This document shows positions 27,289-36,935 of a DNA stretch of 64,000 nucleotides, piece after piece. The translations under genes were made by a program, and so were the position numbers. How positions within the stretch are numbered: position 1 is the stretch's first letter; every line of letters starts with the position of its first letter. The notes under the pieces were generated by a model. It did not search any database and was not told the origin of the DNA. It worked only from the letters and a program-made list of their open reading frames with translations. The stretch comes from Sulfurospirillum multivorans DSM 12446. Lineage in GTDB: Bacteria; Campylobacterota; Campylobacteria; Campylobacterales; Sulfurospirillaceae. The stretch is taken from NCBI RefSeq assembly GCF_000568815.1, contig NZ_CP007201.1, forward strand, positions 2,117,654-2,181,653. Direction: 5' to 3'.

Positions 27289-29736
27289 TTAAAGCGGAGG
27301 CAAACTAATCTTCGCCTCTTGCGAAATGGAGGCATTGTATTGAACGACTTCGATCGGAATAGAATTTTTCCCGCCATCCACAAAGCGCGTACACGCCTTT
27401 TGAAAAATCAAGTTCGCCACACCAACCGGTCCATTTCTGTTTTTACCCACAATGACCTCGGCTAACTCTTCAGGTCTTTCAAAAAAGTCACTTTTGTACT
27501 CTTTGCCCTCAGTTCTAGCTTTTTGCTCTTTCTCTTTCTCTTCACGCATGCGGTAAACATCGTCACGGTAGACAAACAAGATCATATCGGCATCTTGCTC
27601 GATGGCACCTGATTCCCTAAGGTCGCTCAGCATCGGGCGTTTATCGCTTCTGGCTTCAAGCCCACGGTTGAGCTGCGAAAGTGCGATGATAGGAATATTC
27701 AGCTCCCTAGCCAAAAGCTTCAAACCTCGACTGATATCACTCACCTCAATATGTCTGTCACGATTTCCAGCAGAGGTCATCAACTGCAAGTAGTCGATGA
27801 TCGCGAGTGAAATTTCAGGGTGCTGGGATTTAAGTTTACGAAGCTTGGCACGCACTTTGTGAATATCCACAGAGCCGTTATCATCAACAAAAAATTTCTT
27901 CTTCGCCATCTCATCTGCAGCGCTCGTCAGTCTTCCCCACTGCTCATCGCCCATATCACCTACTTTAAGCTTTTGAAGTGGAATGGATGTCTTCGCACTG
28001 AGCATCCTAAGCATCAACTGCTCCGCTGGCATCTCAAGGGAAAAGATCGCAACCCCTTTACCTCGATCTAACGCATTTTGAGCTAAATTCAAACAAAAAG
28101 CCGTATTGTGCGTTACGGTCATATCTTCGAGTAAAAAGAGGCTATTGCCATCAATTTCAAACCCATAATAGTCATCGACCTGATCAAATTCAACCTGAAT
28201 TCCTGTTTGATTCCAACTACGTTTAACACGCCATGGCTCGGCAATTTTGCGTTTAATTTTTACAGGAATCGTATCAACATTGCCAAAAATGCGTACGCGA
28301 TACACTTTACATGTAAAGCCAATCGACTCAATCGCAGCCTCTTTTTCTTTCAGTGACGTTCTAAAACCCAACGTATCGGCTAAAAATTTAATTTGCCTAG
28401 CAATCCCTTCTTCTTTTTGGGTAATCTCATAGCCGTTGCACTGTGCGTCATAGTGACCATCGCTGTCTAAAAGTCCTGCTAAAAGTTCCAAACGATTGTG
28501 CGTTGAGTTGATAAGAAAATCGTGTGGAATATGCTTGTTTTCAATCACACCCAATTGTCGAAGCGTGGCTTGCAGACTCTCTTTTTTAGTATGATCAACA
28601 TTCACAATGCCATACATTGGGCATTTGCCATCCTCTTTTGACTGACTCACCCCCAGTCCTAAACGCGTCGCATAGTCACTCAAATACGCCACAACTTCTT
28701 CATCTTGCGTTGCAATACGGACATCCGATTTTCTGCCATCGCCCAACCACAATCCTAAAAAATAAGGCTCAATCTCCAGCTCTTTTTCCATAAATTTAAC
28801 AGGGACTTTGTAGCCTTTGTAGTTGCTTTTAAACTTTTTACTTTTATCCAGATACTCACGAATCGAAATATTTAAAACATCACCATGCGTATGCTTTCCC
28901 TCATTTCGTGAACGTTTTAAGGAGAGAATGTGTGACTCATTAACACGATAATCGATTCCCTTATTTTGCCTTACCCAGTACATTTTTTCTCTGCCACGCG
29001 CTAAAGAGAGTACTTTGCGTGGTGTAGAGTCATCGCCCATCAAGAGTTCACCCACGCAGATATCTTCAACATTTTTCAAAACACCATCATACATCAGTAC
29101 TTTCGTACCTTTAGCTAGACACTTACCCATCGCCGGCCTTGCTGCAACGATGATGAGATCGCCTTCACCAAAACCTGATGTCAAACGGTTAATTTCGGCA
29201 AATCCACTGTCAACGCCAACCACACCCGAGTTTCCACGCTTTTTCATCTCGTGAATGTGCGCGATGGTGGCGTGCGTCATCTCAGGCGATTCGCGAAACT
29301 CTTTTGTACCGCTCTCTTGCGTGATCTGGTAAAGTTTTTGTTGCACCAGATCGACCACTTCATTGGACGGCAAATCTTTCTCAACCGCAATCTCTTTGAT
29401 GTCGCTGGTGAGTTGCACAAGCTCTCGCTTGATCGCTTTTTCACGTATCTCTTCGACATACGCTTTGGTGGCAGGAAGAGGATTGGTTGAGAGGATTTCC
29501 AACATCGCGTCTTCATCAAAACGCCCTTGTTGATTCAGCTTTTTCTTGATGAACTCTTCATCAATCGGAAGATCTTCCCTCTCACACGCCTCCATCGCTT
29601 CGTAAATATAACGATGGCTTGGCAGGTAAAAATCTTTCGCGCCAACGACCGCCGCCACATCTTCAAACGTTGCAGGATTAAATAAAATGGAGCTAAGAAC
29701 CGAGCGCTCTATGTTGACATTGTGCAGATTGCTCAT
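27289..29736 (-). CDS. dnaB: Replicative DNA helicase DnaB interrupted by an in-frame intein
   Basis: 815 residues, of which 476 are helicase and 339 intein. The N-extein (1-205) has the DnaB N-domain and ends ARPAMGK. The C-extein (545-815) resumes TAFCLNLAQ, completing Walker A GKT, then has IIDYLQL (Walker B), the [21 protein letters not shown] region and FVYRDDVYR. The helicase cannot bind ATP until the intein is removed, because the insertion splits Lys and Thr of the P-loop. Exteins total close to the 471 residues of E. coli DnaB. It overlaps ispG by 4 bp and precedes comEC by 3 bp. Confidence 0.97.
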   Translation of the reverse strand: MSNLHNVNIERSVLSSILFNPATFEDVAAVVGAKDFYLPSHRYIYEAMEACEREDLPIDEEFIKKKLNQQGRFDEDAMLEILSTNPLPATKAYVEEIREKAIKRELVQLTSDIKEIAVEKDLPSNEVVDLVQQKLYQITQESGTKEFRESPEMTHATIAHIHEMKKRGNSGVVGVDSGFAEINRLTSGFGEGDLIIVAARPAMGKCLAKGTKVLMYDGVLKNVEDICVGELLMGDDSTPRKVLSLARGREKMYWVRQNKGIDYRVNESHILSLKRSRNEGKHTHGDVLNISIREYLDKSKKFKSNYKGYKVPVKFMEKELEIEPYFLGLWLGDGRKSDVRIATQDEEVVAYLSDYATRLGLGVSQSKEDGKCPMYGIVNVDHTKKESLQATLRQLGVIENKHIPHDFLINSTHNRLELLAGLLDSDGHYDAQCNGYEITQKEEGIARQIKFLADTLGFRTSLKEKEAAIESIGFTCKVYRVRIFGNVDTIPVKIKRKIAEPWRVKRSWNQTGIQVEFDQVDDYYGFEIDGNSLFLLEDMTVTHNTAFCLNLAQNALDRGKGVAIFSLEMPAEQLMLRMLSAKTSIPLQKLKVGDMGDEQWGRLTSAADEMAKKKFFVDDNGSVDIHKVRAKLRKLKSQHPEISLAIIDYLQLMTSAGNRDRHIEVSDISRGLKLLARELNIPIIALSQLNRGLEARSDKRPMLSDLRESGAIEQDADMILFVYRDDVYRMREEKEKEQKARTEGKEYKSDFFERPEELAEVIVGKNRNGPVGVANLIFQKACTRFVDGGKNSIPIEVVQYNASISQEAKISLPPL
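28105..29121 (-). mobile_element. DnaB intein with LAGLIDADG homing endonuclease
   Basis: Residues 206-544 of the dnaB product. Block A starts with Cys ([13 protein letters not shown]). Block B has [10 protein letters not shown], with Asn in place of the usual Thr of TxxH. Two endonuclease motifs, FLGLWLGDG and [13 protein letters not shown], keep their acidic residues, so the endonuclease may be active. Blocks F and G read [16 protein letters not shown] and VTHN, with penultimate His, terminal Asn and +1 Thr, all as needed for class 1 splicing. The P-loop site is used by DnaB inteins in other phyla. One TTACATGTAA copy lies inside (28307-28316). Confidence 0.95.
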
Positions 29737-30797
29737 GCTTTGTACTCCTTGGCAGCAAGCTCAACCGCTTCTAAAAATTTATCGACGAGGTCTTCTTCTT
29801 TGAGTTTAGCCACCACTTCGCCTTTGACCATGACCAGTCCCTGCCCTTTGCCAAACGCAATGGCGACATCGGCATGTTTGGCTTCGCCAATGGCGTTGAC
29901 CACGCATCCCATGACCGAAATATTGAGCGGTGCTTTGATATGTTTCGTGCGACGCTCCACTTCAGCAACAGCATTGACCAAATTGGCTTCCAAACGCCCG
30001 CAGGTTGGGCAGGAGATGATGTTGATGCCTTCGGCTTCAACGCCACTGTCTTTTAAAATGGCGCGCCCAACTTTGATCTCCTCTTCAAGCTCACCTGTAA
30101 TGGAAACTCGCAAAGTATCGCCGATGCCATCGAGTAAAAGTGAACCCAAAGCGATGGAAGATTTAATGGTTGAGTGAAACAACGTTCCTGCTTCTGTGAC
30201 ACCCAAATGAAATGGGTACTCAACAAGAGGCCTCAGCATACGGTACGCTTCAACGGTACGAGCAACATCACTCGCTTTTAAAGAGACTTTCATATTGGTA
30301 AAGCCTAGATCCTCTAGGTATTTGATGTTATACAAAGCCGATTCCACCATACCTTTAGCCGTAGGGCCATACTTCTCGTCAAACTCTTTTTCCAAACTTC
30401 CGCTGTTCACGCCAATGCGAATCGGAATCTTGCGCTCATTACATGCCTTGACGACCTCTTTAACACGCTCTTTATTACCAATATTGCCAGGATTAATGCG
30501 AATACAATCCACCACTTCCGCCGCAATCAGCGCTAAACGGTAGTTAAAGTGAATGTCTGCAACGATAGGAAGCGTTGAGCGCTCTTTAATCGCTTTAAGC
30601 GCGTGCGCATCGTCATAATCAGGCACGGCTAAACGCACGATGTCAGCTCCAGCAAAATGCAAACGACGAATTTGTTCTACGGTCGCTTCCACATCATGTG
30701 TTTTTGAAAAGGTCATCGACTGAACAGGAATTTTAGCATTGCCACCGATGGGGACATTGCCCACAAAAATTTGTTTGGTTGGGTATCGTTTTATCAT
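29733..30797 (-). CDS. ispG: 4-hydroxy-3-methylbut-2-enyl diphosphate synthase (IspG/GcpE)
   Basis: A [4Fe-4S] enzyme of the methylerythritol phosphate isoprenoid pathway, converting MEcPP to HMBPP. N-terminal TIM barrel: [30 protein letters not shown] and [11 protein letters not shown]. Cluster ligands: SCPTCGR, then [10 protein letters not shown] about 35 residues later. The 354-residue length fits the short bacterial form. The ATG overlaps nothing upstream; two TATAAT boxes lie about 45-55 nt before it. The 3' end overlaps dnaB by 4 bp. Confidence 0.97.
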   Translation of the reverse strand: MIKRYPTKQIFVGNVPIGGNAKIPVQSMTFSKTHDVEATVEQIRRLHFAGADIVRLAVPDYDDAHALKAIKERSTLPIVADIHFNYRLALIAAEVVDCIRINPGNIGNKERVKEVVKACNERKIPIRIGVNSGSLEKEFDEKYGPTAKGMVESALYNIKYLEDLGFTNMKVSLKASDVARTVEAYRMLRPLVEYPFHLGVTEAGTLFHSTIKSSIALGSLLLDGIGDTLRVSITGELEEEIKVGRAILKDSGVEAEGINIISCPTCGRLEANLVNAVAEVERRTKHIKAPLNISVMGCVVNAIGEAKHADVAIAFGKGQGLVMVKGEVVAKLKEEDLVDKFLEAVELAAKEYKA

Positions 30798-30838
30798 TGT
30801 TTATCACTTTCAGAAGCCAAAGCTTTTTTGTACATTAA

Positions 30839-30854
30839 ATTATAATGGATTATA
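30839..30854 (-). promoter_or_regulatory. Tandem -10 boxes upstream of ispG
   Basis: On the minus strand TATAAT occurs at 30854-30849 and again at 30844-30839, 10 bp apart, upstream of the ispG ATG at 30797. Either could start the ispG-dnaB-comEC transcript. Confidence 0.45.
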
Positions 30855-30866
30855 CATTTTTTGGAT

Positions 30867-32702
30867 TTAAGAAAACGAAAGAGGATCTATATCTGCTTCT
30901 ACATGTAAAAGTTTTACCGCATGGGCAAACTCGAGTAACGCTTTACTAGAGTCACTGCGGGCTAGAAGTTCATAACGGTATTTATTGGCGATTTTGGAGA
31001 TATTGGCTTTGCCAAACCCTACCACTTCGACCTGTGGAAAACTTTGCGCGATGAGCGCTACTTTATCGATCAACTCTTTGGCTTTTTCATCTTTGACGTG
31101 AGCACTCATGAGTCTGAGCATCTTTTTAAACGGCGGGTAAAGGTTTTTTCGAAACACCAATTCATCCTTTAAAAACTGCTCAAAATCGCTCAAATATTGC
31201 TTGAAAAATTCGCTGTTTTTACTTTGAATCAACACTTCGCCGTACCCTTTTCGCCCTGCTCTTCCTGCGATTTGTAACACCAATGCCAGCGTTTTTTCGC
31301 GCGATCTAAAATCACTCATACCCAACAGTGCATCGACGCCTAAAATGACAGCCAGCCCCACACCGTGGTAATCGTGCCCTTTGCTGAGCATCTGTGTGCC
31401 GACCATAATGTCGATTTTATGCTCATTAAAATCGCTCAAAATCTCAGAGAGTTTTTTCTCTGTTCTTACCTCATCGCGGTCAAACTGTTGCACCACATGT
31501 TCACTAAAATGCTCGCTAAGCTTTTGGCTCACTTCCGCCGTTCCCATGCGCGTCGCGACGATCTCTTCGCACCCGCATTTGGGGCAGATTTTGGGGATGA
31601 CTTCGGTGTAGTTGCAGTAGTGGCATTTCAGTGCGTTCATGTTGTGGTGAATGCTCATTCCCACACTGCAAAACGGACACTCAACATTCGCTCCACAGCT
31701 TTTACATGTAATGTACTTGAAGTTCGCGCGTGTCGGTAAAAAGACGATGACTTGTTTTTTAGCGTTCAATGCTTTTTGAATCGCTTGTGTCATCTTAAAA
31801 CTTAGCCCATGTTCGCCATCGTCGTACATAATGTGACTTTGTGACTCAAAAAATGTACCCTTAAGTCTAAACGTTGGAATTTTATGAAAGCTTCCAAGTG
31901 TCGGAGTTGCCGAGCCTAAAAGTACTTTGCAACCGATTTTTTGCCCAAACAGAAGTGCCAAATCTTTCGCGTTGTAGCGCGGTCTGTTGCCAGATTTATA
32001 ACTCTCATCGTGCTCTTCATCGACCACGATTAACCCTAAGTGTTGAAGAGGCAAGAAAAGCGCTGAACGCGTTCCTGCGATGATAGAAATTTTCCCCTCT
32101 GAGAGATCACTCAGTATCTGCTCTTTTTTCTTCGCACTAATCTTTGAGTGCCAAATAGCAACGTGTGTGCCAAAATGGTGCTTCAAACGGTTTTTCATCT
32201 GAGGTGTTAACCCAATCTCAGGAAGCAAAAAGATCGCTTGTTTGCCCTCATTGATGCTCTGCTCAAAGAGTTTCATATAGATTTCAGTCTTACCACTGCC
32301 CGTATCGCCAAAAAGGAGTGATGTTGGATGCGCTTCGATAAAATCATACGCTTTTTGTTGTTCAGTGGAAAGTGTTATCTCTATCGTGATTGTTTCGTTT
32401 ACATGTAAAGCATTTGAAGCATACGGCACAAAAAGGCTCAACGCTTCACCCAATGAACAGACATAATACTCAGCGATAAACCGAGCCAGTTCAAGCGTTT
32501 TGGAAGGGTAAAATGGTTTACATGTAAGCGAGATAGTTTCGCATTCAAAAGAGGGTTTTTCAACTTCGGCTATGACGACACCTTGCGTAGTTCGTTTGGA
32601 AAGTGTGACTTCAACGATAGTACCTAAAGGAAGTGTTTGCTCCGACTGATAGGTTAAAGGAGAAAGTGGGGATTTTAAAAGAGCAATATGGTAGTAAAAC
32701 AC
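30867..32702 (-). CDS. priA: Primosomal helicase PriA
   Basis: Replication-restart helicase that recognises stalled forks and reloads DnaB. Walker A GDTGSGKT is at 132-139, with a DEEH box, a zinc-binding region with CKSCGANVECPFC, CHYC and CPKCGCEE, and C-terminal helicase motifs including QIAGRAGRKG. The 611-residue length is short compared with E. coli (732), typical of the group. The start is a GTG, 3 nt after the pseudopilin stop. It contains three TTACATGTAA copies; the one at 31702 encodes part of a zinc-knuckle (Ile-Thr-Cys-Lys). Confidence 0.95.
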   Translation of the reverse strand: MFYYHIALLKSPLSPLTYQSEQTLPLGTIVEVTLSKRTTQGVVIAEVEKPSFECETISLTCKPFYPSKTLELARFIAEYYVCSLGEALSLFVPYASNALHVNETITIEITLSTEQQKAYDFIEAHPTSLLFGDTGSGKTEIYMKLFEQSINEGKQAIFLLPEIGLTPQMKNRLKHHFGTHVAIWHSKISAKKKEQILSDLSEGKISIIAGTRSALFLPLQHLGLIVVDEEHDESYKSGNRPRYNAKDLALLFGQKIGCKVLLGSATPTLGSFHKIPTFRLKGTFFESQSHIMYDDGEHGLSFKMTQAIQKALNAKKQVIVFLPTRANFKYITCKSCGANVECPFCSVGMSIHHNMNALKCHYCNYTEVIPKICPKCGCEEIVATRMGTAEVSQKLSEHFSEHVVQQFDRDEVRTEKKLSEILSDFNEHKIDIMVGTQMLSKGHDYHGVGLAVILGVDALLGMSDFRSREKTLALVLQIAGRAGRKGYGEVLIQSKNSEFFKQYLSDFEQFLKDELVFRKNLYPPFKKMLRLMSAHVKDEKAKELIDKVALIAQSFPQVEVVGFGKANISKIANKYRYELLARSDSSKALLEFAHAVKLLHVEADIDPLSFS

Positions 32703-32705
32703 ATT

Positions 32706-33167
32706 CTATCGCGTTAAAAGCTTACAATTGGTACCCGTTGTAGTATCACTTGCATTACAATCAAATGTACCTGCCGTGTCACTATAAGTAAAGGTAATAG
32801 CTGTGCCACTGATATAAAACTTATAGCTTGTATCACTTGTCTTTGTCCAGCCATTGTCTTTATTGTCTTCTTTAGCATAAAGGGGAGAAGAGAGAACATT
32901 ACCATAGTCACCCGCACTAAAAAGAGATGCGCCGGGGGTATCATTACCTGCTTTATCTAATTTTGAAGGAAGCGTTGTATTGCCTTCTAACAATCGTTGT
33001 GATCTTAAAAGTGCAATACCGCCACGAATTGAAGCAACTTCAGCTTTGCCTTTGGAGATAACAGCATCTTCACGTACACCAACAAATCTTGGAATAGCAA
33101 TTGCAGTAAGGATTCCTAAAATAACCATTACAAAAATAAGTTCTATCATCGTAAAAGCTTTTTTCAC
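32706..33167 (-). CDS. Type II secretion/type IV pilin-like pseudopilin
   Basis: 153 residues beginning MKKAFTMIELIFVMVILGIL, a class III signal (cleavage before FTMIE, Glu5 present) and hydrophobic N-terminal helix. The rest is a small globular domain. It is likely processed by a prepilin peptidase and assembled in a periplasmic pseudopilus. Relatives in Campylobacter (CtsG-type) act in DNA uptake or secretion; the exact role here is unknown because no assembly genes are nearby. It is 3 nt upstream of priA. Confidence 0.88.
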   Translation of the reverse strand: MKKAFTMIELIFVMVILGILTAIAIPRFVGVREDAVISKGKAEVASIRGGIALLRSQRLLEGNTTLPSKLDKAGNDTPGASLFSAGDYGNVLSSPLYAKEDNKDNGWTKTSDTSYKFYISGTAITFTYSDTAGTFDCNASDTTTGTNCKLLTR

Positions 33168-33202
33168 TAGTCACCTTTTTAAAAACATCAATATATAAAG
33201 AA

Positions 33203-33224
33203 AGAGGAAGAAAATTCTTCCTCT
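33203..33224 (-). terminator. Terminator after the second pseudopilin gene
   Basis: AGAGGAAGAA-AA-TTCTTCCTCT forms a 10-bp stem with a minimal loop, followed on the minus strand by TTTCTTTATAT. It begins 12 nt past the stop at 33237 and separates the two pseudopilin genes. Confidence 0.6.
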
Positions 33225-33236
33225 GATAATTAATTT

Positions 33237-33683
33237 TTAGTTATTTTGTGCAGAGACATTTAAGTCTTCAGTAAATCCAAACATTGGAGCAGAAGTCGAG
33301 TTTCCATCACGACAATAAATTGTTTCTTCAACTGGTAGTGCTGGAGAACCATAAGTACCTGCACTTGTTCCGTTACCATCACCTGTGTTTTTACATTTCG
33401 TCAGATCCATAACAAAGCCTTTTGGAATCTCTGTATAGTCAGAAAGATTAAAGGTATTTGCAGCGCCTGCAGTACTACCGTTAATTGATCCATTGCTATC
33501 TCTCATAGAACGTGACCACATAGATGGAGCAACGGTTCTATTAAGTGTACCGATAAATGCTTCAGCTGTACCAACTTTTGCATCTGTGACCGTACCTGTC
33601 AATCTTGGCAAAGCCACTGCCGCTAAAATACCTAAAATAACAATGACGAAGATCAATTCGATCATCGTGAAACCTTTTTTCAT
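33237..33683 (-). CDS. Second pseudopilin, paralogue of the gene at 32706
   Basis: 148 residues starting MKKGFTMIELIFVIVILGIL; the ATG ending at 33683 is chosen for its AAGGAG and because the preceding 18 codons would spoil the class III signal. Glu5 is present. The C-terminal domain contains several Cys (LTKCKN, IYCRDGN) that could form disulfides. It is similar to its neighbour only in the N-terminal helix, so the pair are probably different subunits of one pseudopilus rather than a recent duplication. Confidence 0.87.
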   Translation of the reverse strand: MKKGFTMIELIFVIVILGILAAVALPRLTGTVTDAKVGTAEAFIGTLNRTVAPSMWSRSMRDSNGSINGSTAGAANTFNLSDYTEIPKGFVMDLTKCKNTGDGNGTSAGTYGSPALPVEETIYCRDGNSTSAPMFGFTEDLNVSAQNN

Positions 33684-33764
33684 ATTCACTCCTTGTTTTT
33701 TGTTAGCCAATACACTTATTGACCACGTAAAAGCCATTCTAGTACAATCTTTTTAAAGCTCGAC

Positions 33765-33983
33765 TTAAATCTCATCTATTTGGTATAATAGCTTGGTAAC
33801 CTCTTGTTCGAGGACGAAATTATCATAACATTTTCCAACATAGGCAAACAGGAGTTCTTTAGGGTCAATGGTGCTTTTCTCTTTAAACTTCTCTTTAAAA
33901 TCCGCTTCAAACTGCACGGCGAAATCACCCTCTAACTTGATGTCAAAGTCTTTGCCACCAAGGCTAATGGTTATTTTACTCAT
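33765..33983 (-). CDS. Small protein, possibly ZapA-like
   Basis: 72 residues. N-terminal KITISLGGKDFDIKLEGD and ELLFAYVGKCYDNFVLEQEV resemble the head strand and start of the coiled helix of cell-division protein ZapA (compare QLVFIAALNISYELAQE in E. coli), but the C-terminal coil is shorter. A role in FtsZ-ring bundling is only a suggestion. The ATG overlaps the preceding coiled-coil gene by 4 bp. Confidence 0.55.
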   Translation of the reverse strand: MSKITISLGGKDFDIKLEGDFAVQFEADFKEKFKEKSTIDPKELLFAYVGKCYDNFVLEQEVTKLLYQIDEI

Positions 33984-34213
33984 TTTCCAAGCACAGCTTC
34001 GATTTTGCTGAGCAAATCATCAGAATTGACGTTTTTATTTATGAGGTCTTGCTCCAATTTTGCAATCTGAACATTTTTAGCTTCTGCCAACGCTTTGGCT
34101 TTGACCACTTCTTGACGTAGGGCTTCATTTTGAGCCAGAAGATCTTTGTATTTTTCCAAAAGTTCCGTTATCTTTTGGCTTAATGTGCTAATGTTTCTCT
34201 CTTCTTCAAACAT
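33980..34213 (-). CDS. Small coiled-coil protein, possibly ZapB-like
   Basis: 77 residues, almost entirely heptad-rich helix ([20 protein letters not shown] onward). Pairs of a short coiled-coil protein and ZapA are known in other Proteobacteria, and the 4-bp overlap with the ZapA-like gene supports joint function. Not otherwise identifiable. It is divergent from uvrB. Confidence 0.55.
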   Translation of the reverse strand: MFEEERNISTLSQKITELLEKYKDLLAQNEALRQEVVKAKALAEAKNVQIAKLEQDLINKNVNSDDLLSKIEAVLGK

Positions 34214-34243
34214 GCGAGTGCCTTTTTGTATAGCGTTGTTTGG

Positions 34244-34249
34244 TATAAT
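34244..34249 (+). promoter_or_regulatory. -10 box of uvrB
   Basis: A TATAAT in GTTTGGTATAATTGTAAC, 31 nt before the ATG at 34280. It excludes the in-frame start at 34226, which lies upstream of the box. Confidence 0.6.
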
Positions 34250-34279
34250 TGTAACAAAATAATGGGAAAAGTATCAACT

Positions 34280-36256
34280 ATGAGTGAATTTTATTTAGAA
34301 AGTCCCTATCAGCCTTCGGGCGATCAACCTCAAGCCATCGATAAACTCGTAGCTTCCATTAAAAAAGGGAGTCGTTACCAAACGTTGATTGGTGTGACGG
34401 GCAGTGGAAAAACCTACACCATGGCGCAAATCATCCAAAAACTTAAGATGCCCACCCTCATCATGACGCACAACAAAACCCTTGCAGCGCAACTTTACAG
34501 TGAATTTAAAGGCTTTTTTCCTAAAAATCATGTGGAGTATTTTATCAGTTATTACGACTACTATCAGCCTGAAGCGTACATACCACGCAGTGATCTTTTC
34601 ATCGAAAAAGACAGCTCTATCAACGAAGAGTTAGAGCGTTTGAGGCTAAGCGCTACGGCTTCACTGCTCTCTTTTGATGATGTCATCTGTGTCGCTTCTG
34701 TTTCAGCAAACTATGGTTTGGGCGATCCAAGCGAATATAAAGAGATGGTGCAAGTCATTGAAAAAGGTGAAAGCATCAACCAAAAAAAGCTTCTTTTGCG
34801 CCTTGTCGATATGGGTTATAAACGCAATGACACTTTTTTTGACCGTGGCTGTTTTAGAGTCAGTGGCGATGTCATCGACATTTACCCCGCGTACAATGAA
34901 GAAGAGGCGATTCGTGTAGAGTTTTTTGGCGATGAAGTGGAGAGCATCAACTACTTTGAAGTCTTCCTCAATAAAAAAATGCAAAACCTTAACAAAATCG
35001 TCATCTATGCTGCCAATCAGTTTATCGTCGGACACGAAAGGCTTCAAAAAGCGATCAAATCCATCGAGCAAGAGCTGGGTGAACGGCTTGAATACTTTAA
35101 AAAAGAGGACAAATTGGTCGAGTACCAACGCCTCAAACAACGTGTTGAGTTTGACCTTGAGATGTTAGGCTCCACAGGAGCGTGTAAAGGCGTTGAAAAC
35201 TATGCGCGTTACCTCACAGGCATAGAACCGGGTGCTACGCCCTACTCACTGTTTGACTACTATGAGTCGATGAATAAAGAGTACCTTGTTATCGTTGATG
35301 AATCGCACGTCAGCCTTCCCCAATTTCGCGGTATGTTTGCAGGCGATCGCAGTCGTAAAGAAGTGTTGGTTGAGTACGGCTTTCGTCTCCCCAGTGCTCT
35401 GGATAACCGCCCTTTGATGTTTGATGAGTTTATCAACAAAGCGCCACGTTACCTTTTTGTCAGTGCCACACCTAAAGAGTTGGAACTAGGACTCAGTGGT
35501 GATAATACCGCCGAACAGGTCATTCGACCAACGGGACTGCTTGATCCTGAGGTGGAAATTTTGAGCAGTAAAAACCAAGTCGAAACTCTTTTTGACAAGA
35601 TCAAAGAGGTGACAGCCAAAGATGAAAAAGTGCTGGTCACCGTGCTCACCAAAAAGATGGCAGAGGAGCTGACACGCTACTACGCCGATCTGGGCATTAA
35701 GATCAAGTACATGCACTCCGACATCGACGCGATTGAGCGCAATCAGATCATTCGATCTTTACGTATCGGTGAATTTGATGTACTGGTGGGTATTAACCTC
35801 CTTCGTGAGGGGCTGGATCTCCCTGAAGTTTCGCTTGTTGCCATTTTGGATGCGGACAAAGAGGGCTTTTTGCGCTCCGAAACCAGTCTGATTCAAACCA
35901 TGGGACGTGCAGCTCGTAATCTCAATGGTAGAGTTATTTTATTCGCAGAAAAAATTACAGATTCCATGCAAAAAGCGATTGAAACGACGCTAAGACGCCG
36001 TGCCATTCAAGAGACGTATAACACGGAGCACAACATCACGCCCACGAGCACCACGCGAAGAATGGATGAAAATCTGAAACTCGAAGAACACGCCGACATC
36101 TACAACACGTTTGATAAAAAAGATAAGATTCCACCGAGTGAAAAGAAGAAGATTATCACTGAACTGACCAAAGCGATGCATGAAGCGGCGAAGATTTTGG
36201 AGTTTGAAAAAGCGGCAAAACTACGCGATCAAATCGAAAAATTGAAAAAGATGTAA
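34280..36256 (+). CDS. uvrB: Excinuclease ABC subunit B
   Basis: Damage-verifying helicase-like subunit of nucleotide excision repair, 658 residues. The start [20 protein letters not shown] is the canonical N-terminus. Walker A is [10 protein letters not shown], and the beta-hairpin region includes [12 protein letters not shown]. Helicase motif [10 protein letters not shown], domain 3 motif [15 protein letters not shown] and QTMGRAARN follow, then the C-terminal UVR (UvrC-binding) motif [20 protein letters not shown]. One palindrome lies 7 nt after the stop. Confidence 0.97.
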   Translation: MSEFYLESPYQPSGDQPQAIDKLVASIKKGSRYQTLIGVTGSGKTYTMAQIIQKLKMPTLIMTHNKTLAAQLYSEFKGFFPKNHVEYFISYYDYYQPEAYIPRSDLFIEKDSSINEELERLRLSATASLLSFDDVICVASVSANYGLGDPSEYKEMVQVIEKGESINQKKLLLRLVDMGYKRNDTFFDRGCFRVSGDVIDIYPAYNEEEAIRVEFFGDEVESINYFEVFLNKKMQNLNKIVIYAANQFIVGHERLQKAIKSIEQELGERLEYFKKEDKLVEYQRLKQRVEFDLEMLGSTGACKGVENYARYLTGIEPGATPYSLFDYYESMNKEYLVIVDESHVSLPQFRGMFAGDRSRKEVLVEYGFRLPSALDNRPLMFDEFINKAPRYLFVSATPKELELGLSGDNTAEQVIRPTGLLDPEVEILSSKNQVETLFDKIKEVTAKDEKVLVTVLTKKMAEELTRYYADLGIKIKYMHSDIDAIERNQIIRSLRIGEFDVLVGINLLREGLDLPEVSLVAILDADKEGFLRSETSLIQTMGRAARNLNGRVILFAEKITDSMQKAIETTLRRRAIQETYNTEHNITPTSTTRRMDENLKLEEHADIYNTFDKKDKIPPSEKKKIITELTKAMHEAAKILEFEKAAKLRDQIEKLKKM

Positions 36257-36315
36257 AAAATCTTTACATGTAAGGATATTTTAGAGTAGAATAGAGATGT
36301 TTTAGGAGACACACT

Positions 36316-36864
36316 ATGCAAATAGCCAACACGCTCAATGCCTCTTACATCCATATTACAAACACACCATCCTCGCAGAAAGAGGTAAGCACCTCCTCTT
36401 CGTCTCAAAAAACTGAAAAAAATAACGAAACTGAAACATTAACGACCGCACAAAAAGCTGTCATCTCCGAACTTCAAGCTACCGATACGGCTGTACGATC
36501 CCACGAGCGTGCTCATATCGCCGCAGGTGGTGGCGTCATTCGAGGTGGCGCTGTTTTTAGCTACGAAAAAGCACCCGACAACAAGCTCTACGCTGTTGGA
36601 GGCGAAGTGGGCATCGATATTTCGGAAGGAAATACGCCCGAAGAGACCATTGCAAAAATGCAAACGGTGCGCTCCGCTGCGTTAGCACCTTCTGATCCAA
36701 GTGCCACGGATTATCAAGTGGCGTCCACGGCGTCCATACTGCAACTCAAAGCTCAATTAGAACTCTCCAAGACCAATCAAGCTGAACGCTTAGCCAAATC
36801 AGATGAGCCCTACGCATCTGCCAACAACGAAGAGAGCTCCACACTTTTTTCAAATTATGCTTAA
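36316..36864 (+). CDS. Putative zinc metalloprotease of the CJM1_0395/SprA-related family
   Basis: 182 residues with a low-complexity Ser/Thr-rich N-terminus, then an HEXXH zinc motif HERAH at residues 63-67 within RSHERAHIAAGGGVIRGGA, followed by YAVGGEVGIDISEGNTPEET. This matches the small SprA-related family annotated as putative metalloproteases in Campylobacter. No signal peptide is seen and the substrate is unknown. It lies 59 nt after uvrB, separated by a palindrome, and is transcribed in the same direction. Confidence 0.8.
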   Translation: MQIANTLNASYIHITNTPSSQKEVSTSSSSQKTEKNNETETLTTAQKAVISELQATDTAVRSHERAHIAAGGGVIRGGAVFSYEKAPDNKLYAVGGEVGIDISEGNTPEETIAKMQTVRSAALAPSDPSATDYQVASTASILQLKAQLELSKTNQAERLAKSDEPYASANNEESSTLFSNYA

Positions 36865-36935
36865 GTGTTTCCATCTCGTTACCTTTTTATAACTTTTTTT
36901 TGATAAAATAATCCACTTTTACTAAAGGATAAAAC

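Noticed and set aside
28105-29121. A frameshift or gene fusion in dnaB
   Set aside because: The extra 339 residues are in frame, bounded by exact splice residues, and contain intein and LAGLIDADG motifs.
34226-34279. Longer uvrB start at 34226
   Set aside because: It lies upstream of the TATAAT box at 34244 and adds residues absent from the UvrB family.
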